From positions 217,402 to 281,401 of the forward strand of contig NZ_JOTN01000005.1 of the NCBI RefSeq assembly GCF_000712595.1: a stretch of DNA of 64,000 nucleotides. The letters run 5' to 3'. The translations under genes and the position numbers were made by a program. Source of the stretch: Bacillus manliponensis. Its GTDB lineage: Bacteria; Bacillota; Bacilli; Bacillales; Bacillaceae_G. The notes under the pieces are model-generated. The model was not told the origin of the DNA. It searched no databases and saw only the letters and a program-made list of their open reading frames with translations. Shown here one piece after another: positions 16,791 through 25,376 of the stretch (the stretch's first letter is position 1; each line of letters starts with the position of its first letter).

Positions 16791-18182
16791 GGACCATGCT
16801 TCTTTTAATAATGTAATGGCATTAGAGATTTCATCTTCCTGGATTCCTCCAAATCCAAGTAACACATAAGATTCCTTTTGTAAATGACCAGTGATGTCAT
16901 AAAGAGAAAGGGGATATACCTTTACATTCTTTTTAGCTGAAGACTGAACCAGCTCTTTTTCGGTCATGCCGTTATGAACTTGCAAAACGATATGTAGGCC
17001 AGATTGAGAGCCGATAATCCGGACGAATTGTCCGAGTTCGTCTTCAATGGCTGAAATTAAACGCTGGTGTTTTCTTTTATATACTGTGCGAATACGATTT
17101 AAATGACGCTCCCAATACCCATGCTTCATAAATTCAGAAAAGGCAAGTTGCTGTATTTTTGGTACTGTTTGTTTAATAATTATGCCGCGCTCCTTATAAA
17201 TGCATAGTAAATCGCTAGGTAAAACGAGATAGCTCATCCGGATAGACGGCAAAAATGATTTTGAAAATGTTCCGGCGTATATAACACGATTGTTTCGATC
17301 TAATCCTTGTAAGGAAGGAATCGGTTTCCCAACGTAACGAAACTCCCCATCATAGTCATCCTCTATAATATAACCTTGTGTTTCATTTGCCCACTTTAAT
17401 AGCTTCATTCTTTCAGAAAGTGGCATAATCATTCCAAATGGGAATTGGTGAGAAGGTGTTACATACACAATATTTGCTCCACTTTTATATAAATCTGTAA
17501 TACAAATCCCTTTATCGTGTAAAGGAATTGGATGGATGGGTAAGTTGTAACTCTCTAGCACCGCCCTCACGCGGTGAAACCCCGGGTTCTCCATTCCATA
17601 TTTATAATTATTAGGAAACAATTGTACTAATAGAGAAAGTAATTGCTGCGTACCAGCTCCAATAATGATTTGTTCTGGAGTAGAGCAAACACCACGGGAT
17701 TTATATAAGTATTGTGAAATTTCATTTCGAAGCTGCCACTCACCTTGAGGGTCTTCGTTCGTAAATAACTCACTTTCATATTGTAAGAATGAATGTGACA
17801 TGATTTTTCGCCAAGTTGATAAAGGGAATGAATTTGTATCAATACTACCGTGATGAAAATCATAACGAAATGTTTCTGTAGGCATTGGTACAATTGTAGT
17901 TTGTCCCGCGTTGTTCTCATTTTGCTGTACACTATAATCTACACGGGAAACAAATAAACCACGTTTTGGTTTACTTTCTGCATAGCCTTCCGCAATGAGT
18001 TGTTGATAGGCACACTCTACCGTATTTCTGCTTACGCCAAGTTGTAAAGATAAGTTACGGTGAGAGGGGAGGCGGCTACCTACTTTGATATTTCCATTCC
18101 AAATTTCTTGTTTAATATGCTGATAAATTTGCATGTACAATGGTATTTTACTTGTTGTTTGTAACGAAATAGCGAGCTCCAT
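16788..18182 (-). CDS. MocR/PdxR-type regulator (GntR HTH plus aminotransferase fold)
   Basis: The 464-aa protein has an N-terminal GntR winged helix (about 10-78; GSRLPSHRNLSLQLGVSRNTVE is its helix-turn-helix stretch) fused to a class-I aminotransferase-like domain (about 110-464). GTFSKSFLPS contains the likely PLP lysine and IIEDDYDGEFRY is a PLP-site motif. Such regulators sense PLP-linked amino compounds. It is divergent from a GNAT gene 123 bases away, a likely target. A second close paralogue lies at 37083-38483. Its stop codon lies within a bcr1 copy. Confidence 0.92.
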   Translation of the reverse strand: MELAISLQTTSKIPLYMQIYQHIKQEIWNGNIKVGSRLPSHRNLSLQLGVSRNTVECAYQQLIAEGYAESKPKRGLFVSRVDYSVQQNENNAGQTTIVPMPTETFRYDFHHGSIDTNSFPLSTWRKIMSHSFLQYESELFTNEDPQGEWQLRNEISQYLYKSRGVCSTPEQIIIGAGTQQLLSLLVQLFPNNYKYGMENPGFHRVRAVLESYNLPIHPIPLHDKGICITDLYKSGANIVYVTPSHQFPFGMIMPLSERMKLLKWANETQGYIIEDDYDGEFRYVGKPIPSLQGLDRNNRVIYAGTFSKSFLPSIRMSYLVLPSDLLCIYKERGIIIKQTVPKIQQLAFSEFMKHGYWERHLNRIRTVYKRKHQRLISAIEDELGQFVRIIGSQSGLHIVLQVHNGMTEKELVQSSAKKNVKVYPLSLYDITGHLQKESYVLLGFGGIQEDEISNAITLLKEAWS

Positions 18183-18305
18183 TGTTATGTCCCTCCTAAA
18201 CTGGCACTATAAAAAAGTTATGAACTGTCACTTTCGGAAAAGGCAGAATCTTTTTACTATGAGTATAGAACATCTTGAATATTTTATAAACTATAGGAGG
18301 GAAAT

Positions 18306-18731
18306 ATGATGTATGTACAAGAGGTAAAAACCGTAAAGCAGTTTGAAGAGGTATTTCCAGTTTTAAAGCAATTACGAACGAATCTTTCAGAAGAAGAAGC
18401 GCTTTCGCTTTGGGATAGGATGAAAGAAGAGAGGTACCAATTATTTGCGATGTATAATGAACAGAAGGAAGTTGTCACACTTGCAGGGATAGGGATTTGC
18501 ATAAATTTTTATCATGAAAAACATGTTTTTTTATATGACCTTATTACAGCGGAAGCCCATCGTTCAAAAGGATATGGAGAGAAAATGCTATCACACATTG
18601 AAGTATGGGGAAGAGAGCATGGTTGTTCATCTGTTGTGTTAACTTCAGCATTTCCAAGAATAGACGCTCATCGCTTTTATGAAAGAGAAGGGTATGAAAA
18701 AGCAAGCTACTCATTTAGGAAACAAATTTAA
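18306..18731 (+). CDS. GNAT family N-acetyltransferase
   Basis: A 141-aa single-domain acetyltransferase. The acetyl-CoA loop is visible as AHRSKGYGEKMLSH (about residues 79-92), and the C-terminal INRF-like strand as AHRFYEREGYEKASYSF. AGGAGG lies five bases before the ATG pair, of which the first is taken. It is divergent from the MocR-type regulator at 16788-18182, which probably controls it. Substrate unknown. Confidence 0.9.
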   Translation: MMYVQEVKTVKQFEEVFPVLKQLRTNLSEEEALSLWDRMKEERYQLFAMYNEQKEVVTLAGIGICINFYHEKHVFLYDLITAEAHRSKGYGEKMLSHIEVWGREHGCSSVVLTSAFPRIDAHRFYEREGYEKASYSFRKQI

Positions 18732-18737
18732 AGGTAA

Positions 18738-18796
18738 ATAAAGTGAAAATTCAATCAGCGGGAGGGTTCTCCATCCCCCGCAAATAGCGGGATAAA
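18738..18796 (-). repeat. Shortened, inverted bcr1-like element
   Basis: Both ends of a bcr1 copy are present in reverse orientation (ATAAAGTGAAAATTCA at the left, AATAGCGGGATAAAA at the right), but the middle of about 95 bases is missing. The remaining inner part is a GCGGGAGG / CCCCCGC hairpin. Confidence 0.6.
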
Positions 18797-18831
18797 AAGG
18801 TAATCTTGCGTTGGAGATTGCCTTTTTATTT
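18792..18831 (+). terminator. Terminator after the GNAT gene
   Basis: AAAAAGGTAATCT / AGATTGCCTTTTT arms with a TGCGTTGG loop and T-run. Confidence 0.8.
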
Positions 18832-19046
18832 TATGTAGAAATAGAAGAACGTTTTCTATCATTTTGAGCATGTACATATGTAACAGAATTTTGTTCATTT
18901 ATCATATTTTTTATGAGACGTACTCGTATCATATGTCCAGAGCGTAATCCCTTGCTATATGCGACTTCAATACATTGTTTGTTATGTTCCTCCTTTATAT
19001 AATCATCATTCAAAGTATTTGCAGGGTAGATAGTATTGATAAACAA
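18831..19046 (-). CDS. Doubtful small ORF in the 18732-19436 gap
   Basis: A 71-aa frame with charged, unremarkable composition. An AAAGGAGG occurs inside it (near 18997) but is followed by no in-frame start at a useful distance, and the TTG at 19046 has no ribosome site. A plus-strand frame (18975-19169) overlaps it with equally weak support. The rest of the gap, 19170-19436, is AT-rich and presumably carries the promoter of the esx operon. Confidence 0.25.
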   Translation of the reverse strand: MFINTIYPANTLNDDYIKEEHNKQCIEVAYSKGLRSGHMIRVRLIKNMINEQNSVTYVHAQNDRKRSSIST

Positions 19047-19436
19047 GCAATAGGAAATAAATATACTCGTTTTTCATTTGTAAATAAAGGTGGGAGTGTC
19101 CATCATATGAGTAGTGTAAATACTGTGATGATTGCTTGTAATAATGAAAAAAGTAGTTTTTTAGCATAATATATCCTGAATGTTGTTTACAATATTATAC
19201 AATATCTTCGGGATTTATTTTCAGAAAAGTTAAAAACTTATTAGGTTTTTCAGGCGAAAAAGTTAGATTTAGCAGTTATTATTTTTCTATTACGATATTA
19301 TGAATATCCAATATATAGGATTTATTTAGAAAAAGATGTAATTTTTGTTTTAATTTTTGGTACTTATTGCTATAATTATGTCGTGAAATTGAAAAATATT
19401 TTACGATTTTATTAAATTGATAGGGGGAAATAAAAA

Positions 19437-19733
19437 ATGGCTGGACAAATTCGTATGAGCCCAGAAGAATTAAAGGACAAAGCGAGACGTTATGGAGATG
19501 GTTCACAAAAGGTGCGCGATGTTCTTCAAGATTTAAAGAGACTACAAAATGATTTGAGAACGCAGTGGGAAGGTCAAGCGTTTGATGGATTCGATCGTCA
19601 GTTCACTGATTTAGAGCCAAAGGTAAATAACTTTGCACAACTATTAGAAGATATTCAAACGCAGTTAACGAAAACTGCAGATGCTGTTGCAGCACATGAC
19701 CAAGAGCTATCTAAAAACTTCGGTCTTAACTAA
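19437..19733 (+). CDS. esxA: WXG100 protein EsxA/YukE
   Basis: A 98-aa helical hairpin protein with the WXG turn (Trp44-Glu45-Gly46 in TQWEGQAF). This is the small secreted substrate and structural partner of the Firmicute type VII secretion system. AGGGGGAAA precedes ATG. It is the first gene of the T7SS locus and is separated from esaA by a hairpin at 19763-19805 that should let esxA be transcribed in excess. A C-terminal DQELSKNF resembles the export tail with a Tyr/Phe-x3-Asp/Glu-like arrangement, though not a clean match. Confidence 0.95.
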   Translation: MAGQIRMSPEELKDKARRYGDGSQKVRDVLQDLKRLQNDLRTQWEGQAFDGFDRQFTDLEPKVNNFAQLLEDIQTQLTKTADAVAAHDQELSKNFGLN

Positions 19734-19762
19734 TTAAAAGACAAGCTATGAAAGATATACGC

Positions 19763-19805
19763 ATCAGCCATACGACCTTAGGTTGCATGGCTGATTTCTT
19801 CTTTA
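19763..19805 (+). terminator. Partial terminator between esxA and esaA
   Basis: ATCAGCCAT / ATGGCTGAT arms around a 15-base loop, followed by TTTCTTCTTT. The interrupted T-tract suggests a leaky terminator that reduces transcription of the distal T7SS genes. Confidence 0.6.
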
Positions 19806-19857
19806 AAGAAATATTAACAATAGACAATGAATTTTTTCATTGCAGGAGTGATACAAC

Positions 19858-22800
19858 TTGAAAAAAATGAAGTGGAGTATCCTGTTATTTATTATTTTGG
19901 CTCTTGCATTGTCAGCAGGAACTTCTTATTTAGCTTTAACTGAAAAGTTTAAAAGGGAAGATATACAACGTACATCAAAAATGGCTATCGCTTTAGTCAA
20001 TGAAGACGCAGGAGCATTGTTTGAAGGTGAAAAGATTTCATTTGGAGATCAGTTTGTTAAAAGTGTAGGAAAAGATAATAAACATCAGTGGAATGTAGTG
20101 AGTCGCGGAGTTGCAGAAAATGGCTTGAAGAATAATAGTTATAACTTAATGATTGTTATTCCGAATGATTTTTCTAGTAAAGCAGTCTCCATTCATTCAG
20201 AATATCCAGAAAAAGTAACACTGAATTATAAAATTAATGCAAGCGGAAACGATGATTTGAAACTAGAAGCCGAAAAAGCGGCTGCTGCGATTGTGGAAGA
20301 TGTCAATAGCCGTGTTATAGATGTATATTTTGCAAGTATTATAGGGCAATTGCAAACTGCGCAAAATAATATTGGTACGATTATCAAAAAAGAACAAGAA
20401 CATATGAATGCGTATCAAAAAGATGTACATAATCCGCTAGCTAGTTATACAAATCAATTCCAGTCTGTACAAAACTATACGGATGGTTTGGTCAATAATT
20501 TTGGTGGATTTCAAGATGTTTTAAAAACCTTTGATCAAACAATTGATGGCAGTTCACAGTCAAATGCTTCTCTTGTAGACAACTTCGGTAATCTCCAAAA
20601 GACAAAAGAAGCTGGGGATGTAGTAACCGGTGGATTTACAAATAAATTAAATGACTTTACGACTAGTATGAGTGCAGAAGATGTTTTAAAACACTTATCT
20701 GTACTAGAGTCTACAAATAAAATGATAGCTAGCCAGTTTGACTCTACAAATGAGCAAGCAAATATTTTGTCTGATTCATTAGCTGTACAGCAATATTTAA
20801 AAGATGTAAACAGCAAAATTAATGATTATGATGTAGAGTTAGCAGAAAAATTAAATTCAGATATTCAAGAGGTTTTATATGAGAAATTGAAAAAAACACT
20901 CTCGAATGATAATGAAAAAGAAATATATGTAAGTAATTTTATGCAACAGCCGAATAACCAGATAAAGAAGCATATTGAAGAAGCGATAAAAAAGCTCCCA
21001 AGTGTGGATTTAGAAGAGATGGATGAACTTGAAGTTTCAGCAGAGACAAAAGTTCAATTAAAGAATGTTATTGAAGTTACAAAGAAGTATGGAAAAGAGA
21101 ACGATTTTGATTATGAGAAAGACGGAGATATACCAATTGGGGAATCGGTTGAGCGTATAAAAGAGAAGTTAGCAAATGATGGGATTGTTTTTAAGTCAGC
21201 AGAGACAATACAAAAAATGAACTCACCACAAACGTTCCAATTATATCTTCCAGATTATTTTGGCTTGCATTGGAGTTCAGGGTCTTTAACCATTAATGGA
21301 AAAGATTATACAACGGAGTTTTTAAATAACGGCTATGTAACACTTCCGGCACAAGAGGCAGGAAAATTAAAAGTACATGCTAGGGTAAAATTACTTGATG
21401 TAAAGGCAAATATAGATGTACTTGCCCCTGTAACATGGAAGTGGAGTTTAACCCATAGTGATGAACAAGTTGTTACATCTACAACGTCTGAAACTAATCA
21501 AGTAAATGAAGCAGTACAGAAAGAACAAGTAAGTACAAATGTAGAAGATGAATCAAGCGGTAATGTAACGAATGAAGAAAGAAAAGAAGAAAATGCAACT
21601 ACTGGTGCAGATGAAACGGTTCAACAAGAAGCTGCAAATGAAAAAGATGTAGAGCAGCCGAAAAAAGAACAACAAACGGTCGTGCAAACAAATGTTGAAA
21701 AACAAACGATTGAACGAACAAACAACAAAATTATTTTTGAAAAAGAAGAGCGGTTGTATAGTAACTCATCGGAAGAAGAGGTAAGCGACCTGCAGTATTA
21801 TCAACAGCTATTGAGTCTTTATGGATTATACTACGGTTTTGATATGCAGTCTCCAAATTTAACAAGTCAGTTAGAAGCAGGAACATTACATGATATTGCA
21901 ACAACAGACTCGTTATACCACATGTTAATAAAACAAGATGTTATTGAACTATTAGCTGGTGTTGTTTCTTCTGAAATTCATGCTGAAGTAACAGCTGATA
22001 CGAAAGCTTTAAAGCAAAAAGTAGAAGAATATAAAAAACTGGTAGATGAAGCGGATAAAAATTCAGAACATTTAACGCAAGTATTAAATGAAACAACAGC
22101 ACAAGCAAAAAGTATGAATGAAAGTTTAAGCGAATATTTAAAAGCGTTAGCTACTTGGCGTGAGAGTAGTTTAGATTTAATGAAAGAACAGCAAAATGTT
22201 GTAAGTAGCAGGCAAGAAGAACAAACAGCAGTGTTGCAGTTAAATAGTGAAGCAAGCTCATTATTTACGCAAAGTCAAGCGTTAGCTCAGCAATCTGAAC
22301 GAAGCCTTTCTAATTCTGAAAGTGTATATGATACTTTCGATAGAATTAATAATCAAGCAAAAGAAATTGAAAGTAGTGGCGTAACGATTGTATCGAAGGC
22401 AGATACATTACTGAAAAACTTAACAAAGAAACTAGACGATGATCAGAAATTTTCTAAAAACTTTACAAAAGTATTAGCAAATAGCCGTATTGGGGATCGT
22501 CCGAATGAAAATTTATATCAATTTTTAGCAAATCCGATTGAAAAACAAAATGCAGGTATTATTGTTGCAGGAGATGCATTTACACCATATTTAATTGTAT
22601 TAGTTTGCTTTATTGTTGCGTTATTTACAGCGTATGTTATTGCAAATTATGATAAGCAGCGTAAACAAACGGATGATTTTGAAGAAGAATTGTCTTTAAT
22701 AGCAATGAATTTCCCAATTACAGCTGTAGCGTTTGGGATTAGTATTGTTGAAGGTGTTATAATCGGCCTTGTTTCAGCGCATCTATTAGAATTCGGAAAC

Positions 22801-23181
22801 TCGCAAACGTTAATTTGGATATCATTTATAACAACGGTTATGGCATCGTTTATTTTCATAGCATCATATTTATTACGTCAAGCGAAAATGATCGGGATGT
22901 TTATTTTATTACTTTGTTTCAGTATGTACTTGTTCTTAACAGATGCAGTTGGAAATGCAACAACTAAAGTATCTTCTATTGGAAAATGGCAACAGTTCTC
23001 ACCACTTCAATATGTAGAAGAATTCTTTAATGACTTTATGAGTGGTAAGACTGGTGATCATATGATCTTTATTAGCATTCTTGTTATCGCAATCGTTGGA
23101 TTTATTGCGAATTTACTTGTTTTGCGTAAAGAAAAGAAAGAAGTTGAGTTAGATGAACAAACAATGGAAATTAGTGGTTAA
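19858..23181 (+). CDS. esaA: Type VII secretion protein EsaA/YueB
   Basis: The 1107-aa membrane protein has one N-terminal helix (about 7-27), a long external stalk (about 28-900) rich in coiled coil and Gln/Asn/Ser, and five to six C-terminal helices (about 905-1090). This is the layout of EsaA (S. aureus) and YueB (B. subtilis), the latter also the SPP1 phage receptor. The stretch at about 540-625 is acidic and repetitive, as is common in the variable stalk. Start is TTG 19858 with CAGGAG upstream. The 3' end overlaps essA by 29 bases. Confidence 0.95.
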   Translation: MKKMKWSILLFIILALALSAGTSYLALTEKFKREDIQRTSKMAIALVNEDAGALFEGEKISFGDQFVKSVGKDNKHQWNVVSRGVAENGLKNNSYNLMIVIPNDFSSKAVSIHSEYPEKVTLNYKINASGNDDLKLEAEKAAAAIVEDVNSRVIDVYFASIIGQLQTAQNNIGTIIKKEQEHMNAYQKDVHNPLASYTNQFQSVQNYTDGLVNNFGGFQDVLKTFDQTIDGSSQSNASLVDNFGNLQKTKEAGDVVTGGFTNKLNDFTTSMSAEDVLKHLSVLESTNKMIASQFDSTNEQANILSDSLAVQQYLKDVNSKINDYDVELAEKLNSDIQEVLYEKLKKTLSNDNEKEIYVSNFMQQPNNQIKKHIEEAIKKLPSVDLEEMDELEVSAETKVQLKNVIEVTKKYGKENDFDYEKDGDIPIGESVERIKEKLANDGIVFKSAETIQKMNSPQTFQLYLPDYFGLHWSSGSLTINGKDYTTEFLNNGYVTLPAQEAGKLKVHARVKLLDVKANIDVLAPVTWKWSLTHSDEQVVTSTTSETNQVNEAVQKEQVSTNVEDESSGNVTNEERKEENATTGADETVQQEAANEKDVEQPKKEQQTVVQTNVEKQTIERTNNKIIFEKEERLYSNSSEEEVSDLQYYQQLLSLYGLYYGFDMQSPNLTSQLEAGTLHDIATTDSLYHMLIKQDVIELLAGVVSSEIHAEVTADTKALKQKVEEYKKLVDEADKNSEHLTQVLNETTAQAKSMNESLSEYLKALATWRESSLDLMKEQQNVVSSRQEEQTAVLQLNSEASSLFTQSQALAQQSERSLSNSESVYDTFDRINNQAKEIESSGVTIVSKADTLLKNLTKKLDDDQKFSKNFTKVLANSRIGDRPNENLYQFLANPIEKQNAGIIVAGDAFTPYLIVLVCFIVALFTAYVIANYDKQRKQTDDFEEELSLIAMNFPITAVAFGISIVEGVIIGLVSAHLLEFGNSQTLIWISFITTVMASFIFIASYLLRQAKMIGMFILLLCFSMYLFLTDAVGNATTKVSSIGKWQQFSPLQYVEEFFNDFMSGKTGDHMIFISILVIAIVGFIANLLVLRKEKKEVELDEQTMEISG

Positions 23182-23656
23182 GCTATCGTTTGTGTTGTTT
23201 GTATGCTTATTTGTCGCGCTCCCGATAAGGGGCGCGGCAGAAAGCTATTTAAATGATAGCGGACAATTGGAATTTAAAGTGGATCGAATCGAGAAAACAG
23301 ATGAAGAAAAAAGAAATCCAGAGCAAAAAGAAACAGAGCTTGATAAGCGAGCGATTGATTTGTTTTCTGAAGAAACAACGAGTTTGATGGAAGATAGGAA
23401 ACGACAAGAAACACAAGAGAAAGAAGAGTTGTATTCTTCTTTGTTTTTAGATGAACAAATAGTTAATCCTCTGAAGAGTACATTGCAAACTTTATTTCAC
23501 TCAGATTATGCAGTGAAGTTAGAAGGAAAGGAAATGAATCAAGGGGATAAAATGAATGGAGAGTCAATCAGTAATGTGGTTACAGGTTTACTAATTGCTG
23601 TCATTGCTCTTATTTGCATTGGTATTTATATCATCCTTCGAAAAAGCTGGAGGTAA
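23153..23656 (+). CDS. essA: Type VII secretion protein EssA
   Basis: A 167-aa protein with a signal-like hydrophobic start (about 8-27), a charged central region of about 110 residues and one C-terminal helix (VVTGLLIAVIALICIGIYIIL) before a basic end. Size, topology and position between esaA and esaB match EssA, a small membrane component of the T7SSb machine. The start lies within esaA, suggesting coupled translation. Confidence 0.85.
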   Translation: MNKQWKLVVKLSFVLFVCLFVALPIRGAAESYLNDSGQLEFKVDRIEKTDEEKRNPEQKETELDKRAIDLFSEETTSLMEDRKRQETQEKEELYSSLFLDEQIVNPLKSTLQTLFHSDYAVKLEGKEMNQGDKMNGESISNVVTGLLIAVIALICIGIYIILRKSWR

Positions 23657-23663
23657 GAACAGA

Positions 23664-23915
23664 ATGGCTATTCAAACACATATTAATGTTACCGTAGATT
23701 TTCAGAAGTGGAATGGAAGCGTATATGATTTACGCATTCCGAATCATCAATCTGTTAAATATTTAATTAGAAACTTAATAGAAACATTAAAAATTGAAAA
23801 TTATGACCAAACACATTATGTGATAAAGGTTACAAATAAATTGATTGTTATAACAGATGACGATCGCCTTGTAGATTATAAAATAACAGATGGAGATATA
23901 TTACAAGTATTGTAA
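23664..23915 (+). CDS. esaB: EsaB/YukD ubiquitin-like T7SS protein
   Basis: An 83-aa soluble protein with the ubiquitin-like fold pattern of YukD: INVTVDFQKWNGSVYDLRIP at the start and DRLVDYKITDGDILQVL at the end. It is an obligatory cytoplasmic T7SSb component. The frame is open from 23595, but GGAGG nine bases before ATG 23664 sets the start. It follows essA by seven bases. Confidence 0.9.
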   Translation: MAIQTHINVTVDFQKWNGSVYDLRIPNHQSVKYLIRNLIETLKIENYDQTHYVIKVTNKLIVITDDDRLVDYKITDGDILQVL

Positions 23916-24000
23916 ATAGCTAGAGTGGTGTTCTGTAATTTTGCGTAGTACTAGTTAGAGAACACGTATGTATCGAAGTGGAAAAGGAGAAAGAGAGAAC

Positions 24001-25335
24001 ATGACAGAGGAGAAAATTGTGATGGGCGAAACAGAATATCAATTCGAAATAGATGGAGATAAATGGAGTTTGGAAGTCGCTAAATCACAAACATATGTAA
24101 AAGATTTTCGACAACTGCAATTATTTATGGAGCCATCGACAGTTTTTGTACCGGCAACAGTGAAGGAAGATGATAGTACATATACATTTATGTATGTAGT
24201 CGATAAAAAATATAAGAAATGGAAAGATGTAAAAGAACTAGAAAGAAACGAAAAACTACGATTACTTCGAAATATAGCTCGCTTTAAAATGTATTTACAC
24301 AAACGAGTTACTTTCTTTATGCACCCTGACAATATTGTGTTTGATGATAATTTTATACCTTATATTGTCCATCGAGGTATTCGCGATATTGTTCCCCCTA
24401 AACCATTATCAGATGAACAATTTTTAACCCAGTATAAATGTCTCATTGTTGCGTTATTTTCAAAAAAATATACTTACGATGATTTATACGGCGGATTGCT
24501 AGAGAGTCAGCAAGAAACTGCATTTGAACAAAATGTTGCTAGTATTAACGATTATGATGAGCTTATTCAGCTTTTGAATAAAAGTTTTGAAAAAGAACAA
24601 ACAACAGCCGAAAAAAGTATGCAACTTGTACCGAAAAAACGCTTTAAGCTATTTAAATATTTATCGTATTCATTCATAGCAGCAACAGTTGTCTTACTTA
24701 TGCCGCTTATATATTTACTTTTTATGAAAGTACCGTATCAAAATACATTATTAGCAGCGAATACAAGTTTTATTGCAGATAATTATGATGAAGTGATTCA
24801 GCACTTGCAAGATGAAGAAGTAGAATCATTACCAACAACAGCAAAATATGAGCTAGCATACTCTTACATTAGAGTTGAAAGATTAGCGGATAAACAAAAA
24901 GAAACAATTATGAAAAATGTAAGTTTAAAAAGTGATGAAAAATACTTAATGTACTGGATTTATAATGGTAAAGGAGACTTCGATAAGTCGCTAGATTTAG
25001 GAAGACAACTTGGTGACGCACAGCTTATTATGTACGGGCTAATTCAGAAAATTGAAGCTTTGAAAAATGACAAAGAGTTGTCAGGTAAAGAGCGAGATGA
25101 TCAGTTAAAGAAATACGAACAACAGTTAAAAGATTATGAGAAAGAATATAGTGAAATCATGAAAGATGAAAAATTAGAAGATACATCAAGTGAAGAAATG
25201 AACCAAAATGCAGGGCAAACAACAGAAGGAGAAGGTGGAGCGGCAAATACAGAGCAAACAACACCAACTCAAGGAGATGCGACACCAAGTACAGAGCAAA
25301 CAACTCCAGCGGAAGCTACAACAAGTGCAGAGTAG
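24001..25335 (+). CDS. essB: Type VII secretion protein EssB/YukC
   Basis: The 444-aa membrane protein has an N-terminal pseudokinase-like domain (about 1-215), one helix (about 220-242, SYSFIAATVVLLMPLIYLL) and an external helical-repeat domain. A low-complexity Gln/Thr/Pro/Glu tail of about 45 residues ends the protein. It anchors the T7SSb channel. ATG 23968 is in frame, but ATG 24001, preceded by AAAAGGAG and GAGAG, is the better start. It lies between esaB and essC in the standard order. Confidence 0.92.
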   Translation: MTEEKIVMGETEYQFEIDGDKWSLEVAKSQTYVKDFRQLQLFMEPSTVFVPATVKEDDSTYTFMYVVDKKYKKWKDVKELERNEKLRLLRNIARFKMYLHKRVTFFMHPDNIVFDDNFIPYIVHRGIRDIVPPKPLSDEQFLTQYKCLIVALFSKKYTYDDLYGGLLESQQETAFEQNVASINDYDELIQLLNKSFEKEQTTAEKSMQLVPKKRFKLFKYLSYSFIAATVVLLMPLIYLLFMKVPYQNTLLAANTSFIADNYDEVIQHLQDEEVESLPTTAKYELAYSYIRVERLADKQKETIMKNVSLKSDEKYLMYWIYNGKGDFDKSLDLGRQLGDAQLIMYGLIQKIEALKNDKELSGKERDDQLKKYEQQLKDYEKEYSEIMKDEKLEDTSSEEMNQNAGQTTEGEGGAANTEQTTPTQGDATPSTEQTTPAEATTSAE

Positions 25336-25376
25336 CAGCGGTGTTCTTGACATTAGAGTGAAGAAGGAGAAAAGTT

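Noticed and set aside
18975-19169. Plus-strand frame of 64 codons before the esx operon
   Set aside because: It overlaps an equally weak minus-strand frame, has no ribosome site for its first codon, and shows no recognisable motif.
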